DNA of 60,499 nucleotides from Paracoccus binzhouensis (GCF_016446475.1 NZ_JAEHFP010000011.1:1-60499), one strand, 5' to 3'. Positions 8,593 through 17,810 are shown, counted from the stretch's first letter. Translations and numbers: made by a program. The notes: generated by a model not told the origin, from the sequence alone.

Positions 8593-8834
8593 GATACCCC
8601 GAGAAAATTGAGATTCCTTCCGCGGCCATCGAGACGCAGGTTGACCGACAATACAAGATCTTGCCCTGTTCTTGGCCGAGTTTTGCCGATCCTGACGCGG
8701 AAAAAATACGGTGGCTTGCCCGGTCTTGCCAAGCCCACAGGCATTTGCGGCACCTCTTGCTGACGATAGGGTCGATCCGCATGATTTCGCTTACCATTGC
8801 TCGGCCGGCCCAAGGCGCAAGCAGCGGCGCGGCA

Positions 8835-10034
8835 CTAGGCCCGCAGCCAGCCCGGCGCGTGACGGATCTCCTCCACCCCGGCCAGCGGTGCGATGCGCTG
8901 CAATTCGGCCGCCAGCCCGGCCAGCCGGGCCCGGCCCATGCGCAGCCCAGGCTCGGGCCAGAAGGCGCGGACCACCAGCGCGCCCTCCTCGCGCTTGGCA
9001 TCCAGCCGCCCGATCAGCCTGTCGCCCTGCAGGACCGGAAAGACATAATAGCCGTATTGCCGCTTTTCCGCCGGCACGAAGATCTCGATGCGGTAGCGAA
9101 AGCCGAACAGCCGCTCGGCCCGCGCCCGGTCGCGCAGGGCCGGATCGAAGGGCGAGAGCAGCCGGATGCGCGAGGACGGCTCGGGCAGCATGGCGACCTG
9201 GTCCAGCAGCGCCGGGGTCGAGAAACTGCGCCGCAGCGAGCCGTCGGCCATTTCCACGTCGATCTCGACGATGCGGCCGGCGGCCAGCGCCCGGGCGCAC
9301 CAGAGCCTCGCCTCGTCGCGCGTGGCGATGGCGAAGAAGCCGGCCAGCTCGCCGCTGGTGGCGAAGCCCAGCCGCTCCAGCGCCGCGGCCAGCGCCCAGT
9401 CGACGATCTCGGTCTCGTCAAGGCGTGTCGCCAGGTGCTCGGCCGGGATCACCCGCTCGGCCAGGTCATAGACCTTGCGGAAACCGGCGCGATGCCGGAT
9501 TGCCAGCCGGCCCGAGCGCCACAGGTATTCCAGCGCCGTCTTGGACGGGTGCCAGTCCCACCAGCCGCCCGACGCCCTGGGCTCGTCACCGCCCAGGTCC
9601 GAGGCGCTGGCGGGACCGTGATCGGCGATATGGCGCAGCACGCTGTCGAACTCCGCATCCCAGCCCTCGCGCCGCCATTTCGGCCAGCGGCGCTGCATAT
9701 GCGCCTCGTCCCGGGCGAATTTCAGCCGCCACATCGGATAGAAGCGCATCGGGATCACGGCGGCGTCGTGGGTCCAGTGCTCGAAACCGGCGCGGTGGCG
9801 GGCGATCAGGCTGTCCAGCGCCGGCGGCCGGTAGCGCCCGCGCCGCGACCACAGGATCAGGTCATGCGCGCGCGCCAGGGTGTTGACGCTGTCCACCTGC
9901 ACGAAGCCCAGGCCGGTCAGCAGCTGTTCCAGATCCGCGCCGCGGCCGGGCCCCGCAGCGGGGCGCAGCAGCAGATGCCGGTCCAGGAACAGCCGGCGTG
10001 CGTCGCGGTTCATCAGCAGGGGGCGGGTCGTCAT
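8835..10034 (-). CDS. ycaQ: YcaQ/AlkX-type winged-helix DNA glycosylase
   Basis: The 399-residue protein belongs to the HTH_42 family of winged-helix DNA glycosylases. Members such as E. coli YcaQ unhook DNA interstrand crosslinks and remove some alkylated bases. The catalytic Q-x-D/Q motif is visible as FVQVDSVN near residue 46; the D form is that of YcaQ rather than AlkZ. Further family features are HWTHDAAVIP near residue 90 and the C-terminal YYVFPVLQGDRLIGRLDAK. A divergent H-NS-like gene lies 64 bp away. Start at 10034; a second Met seven codons in is possible, as the ribosome site is weak. Confidence 0.85.
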   Translation of the reverse strand: MTTRPLLMNRDARRLFLDRHLLLRPAAGPGRGADLEQLLTGLGFVQVDSVNTLARAHDLILWSRRGRYRPPALDSLIARHRAGFEHWTHDAAVIPMRFYPMWRLKFARDEAHMQRRWPKWRREGWDAEFDSVLRHIADHGPASASDLGGDEPRASGGWWDWHPSKTALEYLWRSGRLAIRHRAGFRKVYDLAERVIPAEHLATRLDETEIVDWALAAALERLGFATSGELAGFFAIATRDEARLWCARALAAGRIVEIDVEMADGSLRRSFSTPALLDQVAMLPEPSSRIRLLSPFDPALRDRARAERLFGFRYRIEIFVPAEKRQYGYYVFPVLQGDRLIGRLDAKREEGALVVRAFWPEPGLRMGRARLAGLAAELQRIAPLAGVEEIRHAPGWLRA

Positions 10035-10098
10035 GGTTCCGTTTGTCCTGTTGCGCGTTCTGCTCTACAGGTTTTGCCACATCAACGGGGGACAAAGA

Positions 10099-10410
10099 AT
10101 GACCGATGCCGATCTGGACACCTTGTCGCTGGCCGAGCTGAAGCAGCTGCGCCGGAACGTCGAAAGGGCCATCGACGGCTACGAGGCCCGGCGCATGGCC
10201 GAAGCCAAGGCCAAGGCCGAGGACGCCGCGAAGGAATACGGCTTCTCGCTGGCCGAGCTGGTCGTGGCAGCGGCGGCACGCCCGGCCCCGGCCGCGAAAT
10301 ACCGCCACCCGGAAAACCCGGCCCTGACCTGGAGTGGCCGCGGCCGCAAGCCCGGCTGGATCGCCGACGCCCTGGCCGCCGGCAAGCCGCTCGAGGATTT
10401 CGCCATCTGA
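10099..10410 (+). CDS. H-NS family nucleoid-associated regulator (HvrA-like)
   Basis: The 103-residue protein has the two-part plan of alphaproteobacterial H-NS proteins such as HvrA. An N-terminal coiled-coil oligomerisation region (about 1-50, with LAELKQLRRNVERAI) precedes a C-terminal DNA-binding part. That part contains KYRHPENPALTWSGRGRKPGW, a clear match to the H-NS core (Y-x-N/D-P--TWSGRGRKP-W). A GGGGGAC ribosome site precedes the ATG. In Rhodobacter, HvrA affects photosynthesis and nitrogen genes; the targets here are unknown. Confidence 0.9.
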   Translation: MTDADLDTLSLAELKQLRRNVERAIDGYEARRMAEAKAKAEDAAKEYGFSLAELVVAAAARPAPAAKYRHPENPALTWSGRGRKPGWIADALAAGKPLEDFAI

Positions 10411-10474
10411 ATGGCCGGCGGGCCACGTCAAGAAACCGGGTGACAAGCCGCGCCGCAGCCGCTATGCAGGGCGC

Positions 10475-10549
10475 ATGTCGCAACAGATGTCCTACACCGC
10501 CTCGTTTTATTGGTTCCGCTGCATCCAGCGGAGCCGGGCTGCCGTGTAG
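10475..10549 (+). CDS. Attenuator leader peptide with Phe-Tyr-Trp-Phe run
   Basis: This 24-codon frame starts MSQQMSYTAS and continues with consecutive codons for Phe, Tyr, Trp and Phe at 10505-10516, ending with TAG at 10547-10549. The second ATG at 10487 could also serve as start. The aromatic run sits directly at the 5' arm of the first attenuator hairpin, where a stalled ribosome would mask that arm. It lies 98 bp upstream of aroG, the first committed step of aromatic amino acid synthesis. Having all three end products represented in four adjacent codons argues strongly for a sensor peptide rather than a chance frame. Confidence 0.88.
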   Translation: MSQQMSYTASFYWFRCIQRSRAAV

Positions 10550-10603
10550 CGCATAGGCGCGATACCGATCCCCGAAGCCGCTGGCCAGACCGGCGGCTTT
10601 TTT
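10512..10603 (+). promoter_or_regulatory. Ribosome-mediated transcription attenuator of aroG
   Basis: Four pairing segments can be read. Arm 1 GGTTCCGCTG (10512-10521) pairs with arm 2 CAGCGGAGCC (10526-10535) around CATC. Arm 3 AAGCCGCTGG (10575-10584) pairs with arm 4 CCGGCGGCTT (10590-10599) around CCAGA, followed by T's to 10603: a strong terminator. The alternative pairing CCAGCGG (10525-10531) with CCGCTGG (10578-10584) is an antiterminator. Stalling at the aromatic codons would cover arm 1, release arm 2, and let the antiterminator form, so aroG is read when charged aromatic tRNAs are scarce. Confidence 0.88.
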
Positions 10604-10647
10604 CTTGCGATGCGCGTCCGGTCCGGCCTCTCCACCAGGAAAGAGCC

Positions 10648-11715
10648 ATGCCCATCCAGACCGAGAACCTGCATATCGACACGCTTCGCCCCCTGCCCGC
10701 CCCGGCCGCGCTGGCCGCCAGCCTGCCGCGGGATGAGGCGATCTCGCGCCTCGTGACCGACAGCCGCGCCGCCATCCGCGCCATCCTGGCCGGCCGCGAC
10801 GACAGGCTGCTGGTCATCGCCGGCCCCTGCTCGATCCACGATCCCGACGCGGCGCTGGATTACGCCGCCCGGCTGGCCGAGTTGCGCCACGCGCTTGCCG
10901 ACCGGCTGGAGATCGTCATGCGGGTCTATTTCGAGAAGCCCCGCACCACCCTGGGCTGGAAGGGGCTGATCAGCGACCCGCATCTGGACGGCTCGGACCG
11001 CATCGAGGACGGGCTGCCGCTGGCTCGCCGCCTGCTCCTGGAGATCAACCGCATGGGCCTGCCGGCGGCGACCGAGTTCCTGGACCCGATCCTGCCGCAA
11101 TATTTCGCCGACCTGATCGCCTGGGGCGCCATCGGCGCGCGCACCACCGAAAGCCAGATCCATCGCCAGCTGGCCTCGGGCCTGTCCTGCCCGGTCGGGT
11201 TCAAGAACGGCACCGATGGCGGGGTGCAGGTGGCGCTGGACGCCATCCGCTCGGCGGCCGGTCCGCACAGCTTCCCGGCCATCACCGCCGAGGGGCGCGC
11301 GGCCATCGCCACGACCACCGGCAACCCTGACTGCCATGTGGTGCTGCGCGGCGGCCATGCCGGGCCGAATTACGGCGCCGCCCATGTCGCGGCGGTGGCC
11401 GAGGCGGCGGCGAAGGCGGGGATCGATCCCGGCATCGTCATCGACGCGAGCCATGCCAACAGCGGCAAGGATCCGGCCCGCCAGCCAGCGGTCATCGCCG
11501 ATATCGCCGCGCAGATCCGCGGCGGCGAGGCGCGCATTCGCGGCGTCATGCTGGAAAGCAACCTGGTTGCCGGCCGGCAGGAACTGGTCGCCGGCCATGC
11601 CCCGGCCTATGGCCAGAGCATCACCGACGGCTGCATCGGCTGGGAGGAGACCCGCGCCCTGCTGCGGAACCTAGCCGAGACGGCGGCGGCCGGCCGGCTG
11701 CGCATCGCCGCCTGA
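10648..11715 (+). CDS. aroG: 3-deoxy-7-phosphoheptulonate (DAHP) synthase, AroG/AroF type
   Basis: The 355-residue class I DAHP synthase condenses phosphoenolpyruvate and erythrose 4-phosphate, the entry to the shikimate pathway. Motifs: AGPCSIHDP near residue 57, YFEKPRTTLGWKG near residue 92, GAIGARTTESQIHRQLASG around residue 160, KNGTDGG, the DASHAN metal and substrate site near residue 268, and GVMLESNL near residue 300. The length matches the AroF/G/H group. ATG 10648 is preceded by AGGAAAGAG. Transcription is probably controlled by the upstream attenuator; feedback type (Phe, Tyr or Trp) cannot be read from sequence by eye. Confidence 0.95.
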   Translation: MPIQTENLHIDTLRPLPAPAALAASLPRDEAISRLVTDSRAAIRAILAGRDDRLLVIAGPCSIHDPDAALDYAARLAELRHALADRLEIVMRVYFEKPRTTLGWKGLISDPHLDGSDRIEDGLPLARRLLLEINRMGLPAATEFLDPILPQYFADLIAWGAIGARTTESQIHRQLASGLSCPVGFKNGTDGGVQVALDAIRSAAGPHSFPAITAEGRAAIATTTGNPDCHVVLRGGHAGPNYGAAHVAAVAEAAAKAGIDPGIVIDASHANSGKDPARQPAVIADIAAQIRGGEARIRGVMLESNLVAGRQELVAGHAPAYGQSITDGCIGWEETRALLRNLAETAAAGRLRIAA

Positions 11716-11789
11716 CCGGCGGCTTAGGGCTGATGCGGTCCGGCCCGGTGGTTGCGGCCGGCCCGCATCCTGCCGCCGCCGGCCGGCGG

Positions 11790-13568
11790 TCACAGCGGCC
11801 AGAACAGCGGGATGGTCAGGCAGGCCACGATGCCGCAGATGATGTCCAGGGGCACGCCCACCTTGACGAAATCGCTGAACTTGTAGCCGCCGGGCCCGTA
11901 GACCATCAGATGCGTCTGGTAGCCGATGGGCGTCGCGAAGGCGACCGTGGCCGAGAACATCACCGCCACCACATAGGCGCGCGGATCGTGACCCAGGGAT
12001 TTCGCCAGCGCGATGGCCATGGGCGTCAGCAGCACGGCGACGGCGTTGTTCGACAGCACCTCGGTCATCACCAGGCCCAGGAAATAGACCGCGATCAGCG
12101 TGGCAAAGGCCGGAAGGCCCTGCAGCCAGGGCGCGACAAAATCCACCACCAGCTGCACCGTGCCGGTATGTTCCAGCGCCTCGCCCACCGCCAGCATGGC
12201 GAAGATCATCGCCATCAGCCTTGCATCGACGAAGGAGAAGGCCTCCTCGGCATCGACGCAATGGGTGATCAGCACGATCGCCGCGGCGATGAAGGCCAGC
12301 GCCATGATCGGCGCCACGTCCAGCGCCGCCAGGCTGACCACGGCCAGCAGGCAGAGGATGGCGATGGGCGCCTTCGAGCGCCGGAACGGCCGGGCCGAGG
12401 GCCGCGAGACATCGACCAGCTCCATGTCGGCGGCCAGGCGGGCGATGTCCTCGGGCGCGCCTTCCAGAAGCAGCGTGTCGCCGGTCTGCACCACCAGGTC
12501 GTCCAGCTGCCGGCCGATGTTCTGGCTGCGGCGATGCGCGGCCAGCACATAGACGCCATAGCGCCGGCGCAGGCGCATGTCGCCCAGCCGCCGCCCGATC
12601 AGCCGCGCCCCGGGCGAGATCAGCACCTCGACCGTTTCGGTCGCGACCGAACTGAGCTTGTCGACCATCTGGAAGTTCTTGTTTTCCTGCATCTCCAGCA
12701 GCTCGGCCATTTCCGAACGCAGCACCACGCGGTCGCCCGGCTCCAGCACCACCTCGGCCAGGTTGCGGCGCAGCGAGGCATCGCCGCGCAGCACGTCGAT
12801 CACCCGCACCGAATCGCGCTTGAAGATCGGCGCCGACAGCACCGGCTGGCCGACCAGGCTGGAATCCTCGGGGATGGCGACCTCGGTGAAGTATTTCATC
12901 TCGCGCCGGGTGCCCAGGAAACCGGCCAGCGAGGTGCGCTCGGGCAGAAGCTTCCAGCCGATCAGCACGAAATAGGCGATCCCGGCCAGGGTGATGGCGA
13001 TGCCGACCGGGGCGATCTCGAAGATGGAAAAGGGCGTCATGCCCTGCTCGCGCGCCACCCCGTCGACCAGCAGGCTGGTCGAGGTGCCGATCAGCGTCAT
13101 CATGCCGCCCAGGATGGTGAAATAGCTCAGCGGCATCAGGAATTTCGACGGCGAGGCGCCCAGCCGCAGCGCCAGCTGGATGAAGATCGGGATCATCACC
13201 GCTACCACCGGCGTGTTGTTCATGATCGCCGAGGCGAGGATGACGAAACCGAACAGCGCGCACAGCGTCAGTCGGGGATGGGTGTCGGCCCGCGCCGTCA
13301 CCAGCCGCGACATGATCTCGAGCGCGCCGGTCCGCAAGAGACCGCCCATGATCAGGAACATGAAGGCGATGGTCCAGGGCGCCGAATTCGACAGCACCGA
13401 GGCAGCATCCTTGATCGGCAGAAGGCCCAGCAGCATCAGCACCGCGGCCGTGCCGATGGCGACGACCTCGGGCGGGCGCCGTTCCCGGATGAACTCGATG
13501 AACATGATGGTCACGATGATCAGCATGGCGATCGCCGCGTTCGTTCCGGTCAGTGCAAAACCAAACAT
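11790..13568 (-). CDS. SLC13-family anion permease with two RCK C-terminal domains
   Basis: The 592-residue membrane protein has two blocks of hydrophobic helices (about 1-200 and 390-592) separated by a soluble region with two TrkA-C/RCK_C domains (about 210-370). The motif NNTPVVAVMIPI near residue 120 and its repeat SNNAVAVLLTPMAIALA near residue 530 are the conserved anion- and sodium-binding loops of the SLC13/DASS fold. Relatives move sulfate, phosphate, di- or tricarboxylates; the substrate cannot be fixed here. It converges on aroG, and no operon partner is evident. Confidence 0.85.
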   Translation of the reverse strand: MFGFALTGTNAAIAMLIIVTIMFIEFIRERRPPEVVAIGTAAVLMLLGLLPIKDAASVLSNSAPWTIAFMFLIMGGLLRTGALEIMSRLVTARADTHPRLTLCALFGFVILASAIMNNTPVVAVMIPIFIQLALRLGASPSKFLMPLSYFTILGGMMTLIGTSTSLLVDGVAREQGMTPFSIFEIAPVGIAITLAGIAYFVLIGWKLLPERTSLAGFLGTRREMKYFTEVAIPEDSSLVGQPVLSAPIFKRDSVRVIDVLRGDASLRRNLAEVVLEPGDRVVLRSEMAELLEMQENKNFQMVDKLSSVATETVEVLISPGARLIGRRLGDMRLRRRYGVYVLAAHRRSQNIGRQLDDLVVQTGDTLLLEGAPEDIARLAADMELVDVSRPSARPFRRSKAPIAILCLLAVVSLAALDVAPIMALAFIAAAIVLITHCVDAEEAFSFVDARLMAMIFAMLAVGEALEHTGTVQLVVDFVAPWLQGLPAFATLIAVYFLGLVMTEVLSNNAVAVLLTPMAIALAKSLGHDPRAYVVAVMFSATVAFATPIGYQTHLMVYGPGGYKFSDFVKVGVPLDIICGIVACLTIPLFWPL

Positions 13569-13668
13569 GCAAGTCCTGTCCAGAGGCCCGGTTAATCACG
13601 GCCCATTCGATGGGGTAATAGAATTATTTTCCCCGCCGTCGCAAGCGAAAGCGCCGGCCCGGCCACGC

Positions 13669-14487
13669 TCAGGCGGAAATCGGCGAGGCGGACAGCCGGC
13701 CGCCGGCGCGCACCGCCTCGACCGCGGTGGCCTTGCCGGTGCGGTCGTCGGTGGTGACCAGCACGCCCGACAGCGTCGCCTCGCCCTCGGCCGGGGTGAA
13801 GCGTTCCGCGGCCATGCCGGTCAGGAAGCGGCGCAGCGGCTCGGTCTTTTCCATGCCGATCACGCTGTCGTAGTCGCCGCACATGCCGGCGTCGGTCTGA
13901 TAGGCGGAGCCGCGGTTCAGGATCATGGTGTCGGCGGTCGGCACATGGGTATGGGTGCCGACGACCAGGCTGGCGCGGCCGTCGCACCAATGGCCCATGG
14001 CCATCTTCTCGCTGGTGGCCTCGGCATGGATGTCCACCACCGTGGCCTGCACCAACCCACCCAGCGGATGCGCCTTCAGCACCGCGTCGATGGCCGAGAA
14101 GGGGTCGTCGAAGGGCCGCTTCATGAAGACCTGGCCCAGCACCTGCGCCACCAGCACCTTGCGGCCGCGCGTCGCCTCGAACACGCGGGCGCCGCGGCCG
14201 GGCGCAACCTTGGAATAGTTCAGCGGCCGGATGATGCGCGGCTCGGTCTCGATATAGGACAGCATTTCCTTCTGGTCGAAGGCATGGTCGCCCAGTGTCA
14301 CGCAATCTGCACCCGAATCGAGTATGAGCTTGGCGTGTCCCCCGGTCAGACCCATGCCGCCGCTGGCATTCTCGCCGTTGACGACGGTGAAATCGACCCC
14401 CAGTCGCTGTTTCAGCGGCCCGAGCCTTTCCGAAATGGCGCGCCGACCGGCGCGCCCCATCACATCGCCAAGATAGAGAATCCGCAT
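13669..14487 (-). CDS. YmdB/TIGR00282-type metallophosphoesterase
   Basis: The 272-residue protein of the YmdB family comprises metal-dependent 2',3'-cyclic nucleotide phosphodiesterases. Metal ligands are visible in GDVMGRAGR at the N-terminus, VVNGENASGG near residue 40, TLGDHAFD near residue 65, the VDIHAEATSEK motif near residue 150 and GTHTHVPTAD near residue 180. The length is that of the family. It is followed on the same strand after an upstream gap of about 60 bp by ubiB, so co-transcription is possible but not required. Confidence 0.9.
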   Translation of the reverse strand: MRILYLGDVMGRAGRRAISERLGPLKQRLGVDFTVVNGENASGGMGLTGGHAKLILDSGADCVTLGDHAFDQKEMLSYIETEPRIIRPLNYSKVAPGRGARVFEATRGRKVLVAQVLGQVFMKRPFDDPFSAIDAVLKAHPLGGLVQATVVDIHAEATSEKMAMGHWCDGRASLVVGTHTHVPTADTMILNRGSAYQTDAGMCGDYDSVIGMEKTEPLRRFLTGMAAERFTPAEGEATLSGVLVTTDDRTGKATAVEAVRAGGRLSASPISA

Positions 14488-14548
14488 GCGCCAGCGTTAG
14501 GCCAAAGCACCAGCACGCTCAAGCCCCGCCGCGTGGCGGCCGCAAGGC

Positions 14549-16087
14549 TCAGCCCAGCCAGGCCCCCAGCGCCGTGCCCGCCAAGGCGGCCACAGCCCCC
14601 AGGACCATGCCAAGCGCCAATCCCCGCCCCCGGTGCGGCGGGGGCGGCGACGCGACCGGCTCGCGCAGCAGCTCGGGCATGCGGCGTTCCAGGAATTCCG
14701 GCAGCAGCGGCGCGAAGCGGCCCAGCACCTGCGCCGCCCGCGCCAGGTCGCGCGTCGCGGCCCTGGGCCCCAGGTTGTCGCGGATATAGCTTTCCACCAC
14801 CGGCCGCGCGACCTGCCACATGTTGATCTGCGGGTCGAGCGAGCGCGCCACCCCCTCGACCACCACCATGGTGCGCTGCAGCAGGATCAGTTCGGTCCGC
14901 GTGGCCATGCCGAAGCGCTCGGTCACCTCGAACAGATAGGCCAGCAGGTTCGCCATCGAGATCTGGCTGGCATCGGCGCCGAAGATCGGCTCGCCCACCG
15001 CCCGCAGCGCGCGGGCGAATTCCTTGATGTCGCGGTCGGGCGGCACATAGCCCGCCTCGAAATGCACCCGCGCCACGCGCTCGTAGTCGCGGCGGATGAA
15101 GCCCATCAGGATCTCGGCATAGACCCGGCGGGTGTATTCGTCGATCTCGCCCATGATGCCGAAATCGTAGATGACGATATCGCCGTTCCTTGCCACCTTC
15201 AGGTTGCCCTGGTGCATGTCGGCGTGGAAATAGCCGTCGCGCAGCGCATGGCGCAGGAACAGCTGCAGCACCCGCTCGCCCAGCTTCGGCAGGTCGTGGC
15301 CGGCAGCGCGCAACGCGGCGATGTCGCCCAGCGGCGTGCCCTCGGCCCAATCGGTGGTCAGCACCCGGCGGGCGCTGAGATGCCAATGCGGGCGCGGCAC
15401 CTTCATCCCCTCGTCGCCCCCGGTGTTCTCGGCGAATTCCGAGGCGGAGGCGGCCTCGAGCCGCAGATCCAGTTCGCCCGTGACCACCGATTCGAAATGC
15501 GCCACCACGTCGCGCGGCCGCAGCCGGCGGGTGGCGGGTGACAGCCGCTCGATCATGCCGGCGGCGAAGTGGAAGGCGTCGATGTCGCGGCGGAAGGCGG
15601 ATTCGATGCCCGGCCGCAGCACCTTGACCGCCACCTCGCGGCCGTTGTCGGCGCGGCGCGCGCGATGGACCTGGGCGATCGAGGCCGCCGCCACCGGCTC
15701 GGAGAATTCGTCGAACAGCGCCTCGACCGGCTGGCCCAGCTCGACCCGCAGGGTGCGGCGCGCCTGTTCCTGGGAAAAGGGCGGCAGGCGGTCCTGCAGC
15801 ATGGAAAGCTGGTCGGCCAACTCGACCCCCACCACATCCGGCCGGGTCGAGAGGATCTGGCCGAACTTCACATAGGCCGGCCCCAGCGCGGTGATTGCGC
15901 GGGTGACCGGCGGCAGGGCCGGGTCGCCCCTGTAGCCCAGCCAGGCGAAGGGCCAGCCAAGGATGCGGGCGGCGATGCGCAGCCGGGCGGGCGCGTCCGC
16001 CGCGTCCAGCGCCACCTTCATCGCGCCGGTGCGTTCGAAGGTGGCGCCGGTGCGGATCAGGCGCCAGATGTTGTGCGGGCCGCGCAT
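14549..16087 (-). CDS. ubiB: UbiB, ABC1/ADCK atypical kinase-like protein for ubiquinone synthesis
   Basis: The 512-residue UbiB supports ubiquinone biosynthesis as a membrane-associated atypical kinase/ATPase. The KxGQ motif reads VKFGQILSTRPD near residue 70. Other kinase-like motifs are SIAQVHRA, VKVLRPGI (lysine), DMHQGN near residue 290 and the metal-binding YDFGIMG. The C-terminus has two predicted membrane helices in a GMVLGAVAALAGTALGAWLG stretch. The gene follows ubiE after one base, so the two form an operon with linked function. Confidence 0.95.
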   Translation of the reverse strand: MRGPHNIWRLIRTGATFERTGAMKVALDAADAPARLRIAARILGWPFAWLGYRGDPALPPVTRAITALGPAYVKFGQILSTRPDVVGVELADQLSMLQDRLPPFSQEQARRTLRVELGQPVEALFDEFSEPVAAASIAQVHRARRADNGREVAVKVLRPGIESAFRRDIDAFHFAAGMIERLSPATRRLRPRDVVAHFESVVTGELDLRLEAASASEFAENTGGDEGMKVPRPHWHLSARRVLTTDWAEGTPLGDIAALRAAGHDLPKLGERVLQLFLRHALRDGYFHADMHQGNLKVARNGDIVIYDFGIMGEIDEYTRRVYAEILMGFIRRDYERVARVHFEAGYVPPDRDIKEFARALRAVGEPIFGADASQISMANLLAYLFEVTERFGMATRTELILLQRTMVVVEGVARSLDPQINMWQVARPVVESYIRDNLGPRAATRDLARAAQVLGRFAPLLPEFLERRMPELLREPVASPPPPHRGRGLALGMVLGAVAALAGTALGAWLG

Positions 16088-16088
16088 G

Positions 16089-16865
16089 TCAGAGCTTCCA
16101 GCCTGAATGCAGCGCGGCGATGCCCATGGACAGGTTGCGCCATTGCACGCGGCCGAAGCCCGCCTCGCGGATCATCTCGGCGAAGGTTTCCTGATCGGGG
16201 AACTTGCGGATCGATTCGACCAGGTATTGATAGCTGTCGCGGTCGTTCGCCACGATCTGGCCCATGACCGGGATCACGTTGAAGCTGTAGCGGTCATAGA
16301 GCCATTGCAGCATCGGCACCGGCATCTGGCTGAATTCCAGCACCAGCAGCCGGCCGCCGGGCTTGAGCACGCGCCGCGCCTCGGCCAGCGCCTGCGGGAT
16401 GCGGGTGACGTTGCGGATGCCGAAACTGATCGTGTAGCGGTCGAAACTGTCATCGGCGAAGGGCAGCGCCATGGCGTCGCCGGTGACCCAGGCGAGGCGA
16501 TCCGCAAGCTTGCCGGCCTCGGCCCGCTTCCTGCCCTCGACCAGCATCGACTCGGTCATGTCGCAGACGGTGACGCGGGCGCCCGGCGCGCGTTCCAGGA
16601 AGCGGAAGGCGATGTCGCCGGTGCCGCCGGCCACGTCCAGCAAATGCTGGCCGTCGCGCGGCGCCAGCCAGTCCATCATCGCCGTTTTCCAGACCCGGTG
16701 GATGCCAACGCTCATCAGGTCGTTCATCACGTCATAGCGCGAGGCGACGCGCGAGAAGACGCCATGGACCAGCCCGGCCTTGTCCTTTTCGGCCACGGTG
16801 CGAAAGCCGAAATGGGTCTCCCCGTTGCTGTTGCCGCTGGTCTCGCCGCGCTCGTCTGGGGTCAT
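16089..16865 (-). CDS. ubiE: UbiE, demethylubiquinone/demethylmenaquinone C-methyltransferase
   Basis: The 258-residue class I SAM-dependent methyltransferase carries out the C-methylation of 2-polyprenyl-6-methoxy-1,4-benzoquinol. The SAM site [16 protein letters not shown] lies near residue 72, and the UbiE signatures [13 protein letters not shown] and the ISFGIRNV motif near residue 140 are present. I chose the start at 16865 ([11 protein letters not shown]); the open frame continues far upstream but runs antisense into mutM. It is transcribed divergently from mutM with a 99-bp gap. Confidence 0.95.
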   Translation of the reverse strand: MTPDERGETSGNSNGETHFGFRTVAEKDKAGLVHGVFSRVASRYDVMNDLMSVGIHRVWKTAMMDWLAPRDGQHLLDVAGGTGDIAFRFLERAPGARVTVCDMTESMLVEGRKRAEAGKLADRLAWVTGDAMALPFADDSFDRYTISFGIRNVTRIPQALAEARRVLKPGGRLLVLEFSQMPVPMLQWLYDRYSFNVIPVMGQIVANDRDSYQYLVESIRKFPDQETFAEMIREAGFGRVQWRNLSMGIAALHSGWKL

Positions 16866-16964
16866 GTCGCTTGTCCATCCGTCGTTTCGCGCCCAGATAG
16901 TCCGAAAGCGCGCCGCGCGCCATACCGGGGACGCGGGCCGCACCATGCGACGAACGGGAAGAAA

Positions 16965-17810
16965 ATGCCAGAACTGCCAGAGGTCGAAACCGTCCGACGC
17001 GGCCTTCAGCCGTATCTCGAGGGGCGCGTCATCGCCCGCGCCGAAGCCCGCCGCCCCGACCTGCGCTGGCCCCTGCCGCCCGATCTGGTGCAGGTGCTGA
17101 CCGGCGCGCGGGTGACGCGCCTGCTGCGGCGCTCGAAATACATCCTCGCCGAGTTGGAGGATCGGGGCAGCCTGCTTTTGCACCTGGGCATGTCGGGGCG
17201 GATGCTGATCGAGGGGGAAACGCAGGGCGAATTCCACCGCGACCCGGCGATCCTGCCGCGCCACGACCATGTGGTGCTGTGGACCGACCAGGGCACCCGC
17301 ATCACCTTCAACGACGCGCGGCGGTTCGGCATGGTCGACCTGGTGGCGCCGGGCGCGACGCATCCGCTGCTGGCGCATCTGGGCCCCGAGCCGCTGTCCG
17401 AGGCCTTCACCCCCGAGGCCCTGGGGCGGGCCTTCGCCGGGCGGCGGATGCCGGTCAAGGCGGCGCTGCTCGACCAGCGGATCGTGGCCGGGCTGGGCAA
17501 TATCTACGTCTCCGAGGCGCTGCACCGCGCCGGCATCGACCCGCGCCGGCTGGCCGGCGCGGTCGCGGCGCCCGAACTCGTGGCGCTGGTCGGCCATGTC
17601 CGCGCCGTGCTGGAGGAGGCGATCGCCGCCGGCGGCTCGTCGCTGCGCGACCACCGGCAGGCGACGGGCGAGCTTGGCTATTTCCAGCATGCCTTCCGCG
17701 TCTACGACCGTGAGGGGGCGCCCTGCCCCCGTCCGGGCTGCGGCGGCACCGTGCAGCGCATCGTGCAATCCGGCCGGTCGAGCTATTTCTGCCCGCTCTG
17801 CCAAGGCTGA
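16965..17810 (+). CDS. mutM: Formamidopyrimidine-DNA glycosylase (Fpg/MutM)
   Basis: The 281-residue bifunctional glycosylase/AP lyase removes 8-oxoguanine and formamidopyrimidines. The N-terminus [14 protein letters not shown] carries the catalytic Pro2 and Glu3. The conserved lysine lies in the RRSKYIL segment near residue 57. The helix-two-turn-helix motif includes [18 protein letters not shown]. The C-terminal zinc finger has C-x4-C (CPRPGC) and C-x2-C (CPLC). ATG 16965 follows GGGAAGAAA. The length is typical. Confidence 0.96.
   Translation: MPELPEVETVRRGLQPYLEGRVIARAEARRPDLRWPLPPDLVQVLTGARVTRLLRRSKYILAELEDRGSLLLHLGMSGRMLIEGETQGEFHRDPAILPRHDHVVLWTDQGTRITFNDARRFGMVDLVAPGATHPLLAHLGPEPLSEAFTPEALGRAFAGRRMPVKAALLDQRIVAGLGNIYVSEALHRAGIDPRRLAGAVAAPELVALVGHVRAVLEEAIAAGGSSLRDHRQATGELGYFQHAFRVYDREGAPCPRPGCGGTVQRIVQSGRSSYFCPLCQG

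Noticed and set aside
6907..8763. 618-codon plus-strand frame antisense to opgD
   Set aside because: It is a shadow of codon bias in high-GC DNA: it has no family motif, is rich in Arg, Gly and Ala, and lies opposite a clear opgD gene.
8661..10556. 631-codon plus-strand frame across ycaQ and the H-NS-like gene
   Set aside because: It is antisense to ycaQ and in a wrong frame over the H-NS-like gene, with low-complexity composition and no motif.
11716..11789. Hairpins between aroG and the SLC13 gene as a bidirectional terminator
   Set aside because: G/C-rich inverted repeats are present but contain a mismatch and lack a T-run on either strand, so I could not support a terminator call.
11733..13595. 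620-codon plus-strand frame rich in His, Gln and Asp
   Set aside because: It mirrors the SLC13 permease on the other strand; such His/Gln/Asp-rich composition is the usual antisense image of a membrane protein.
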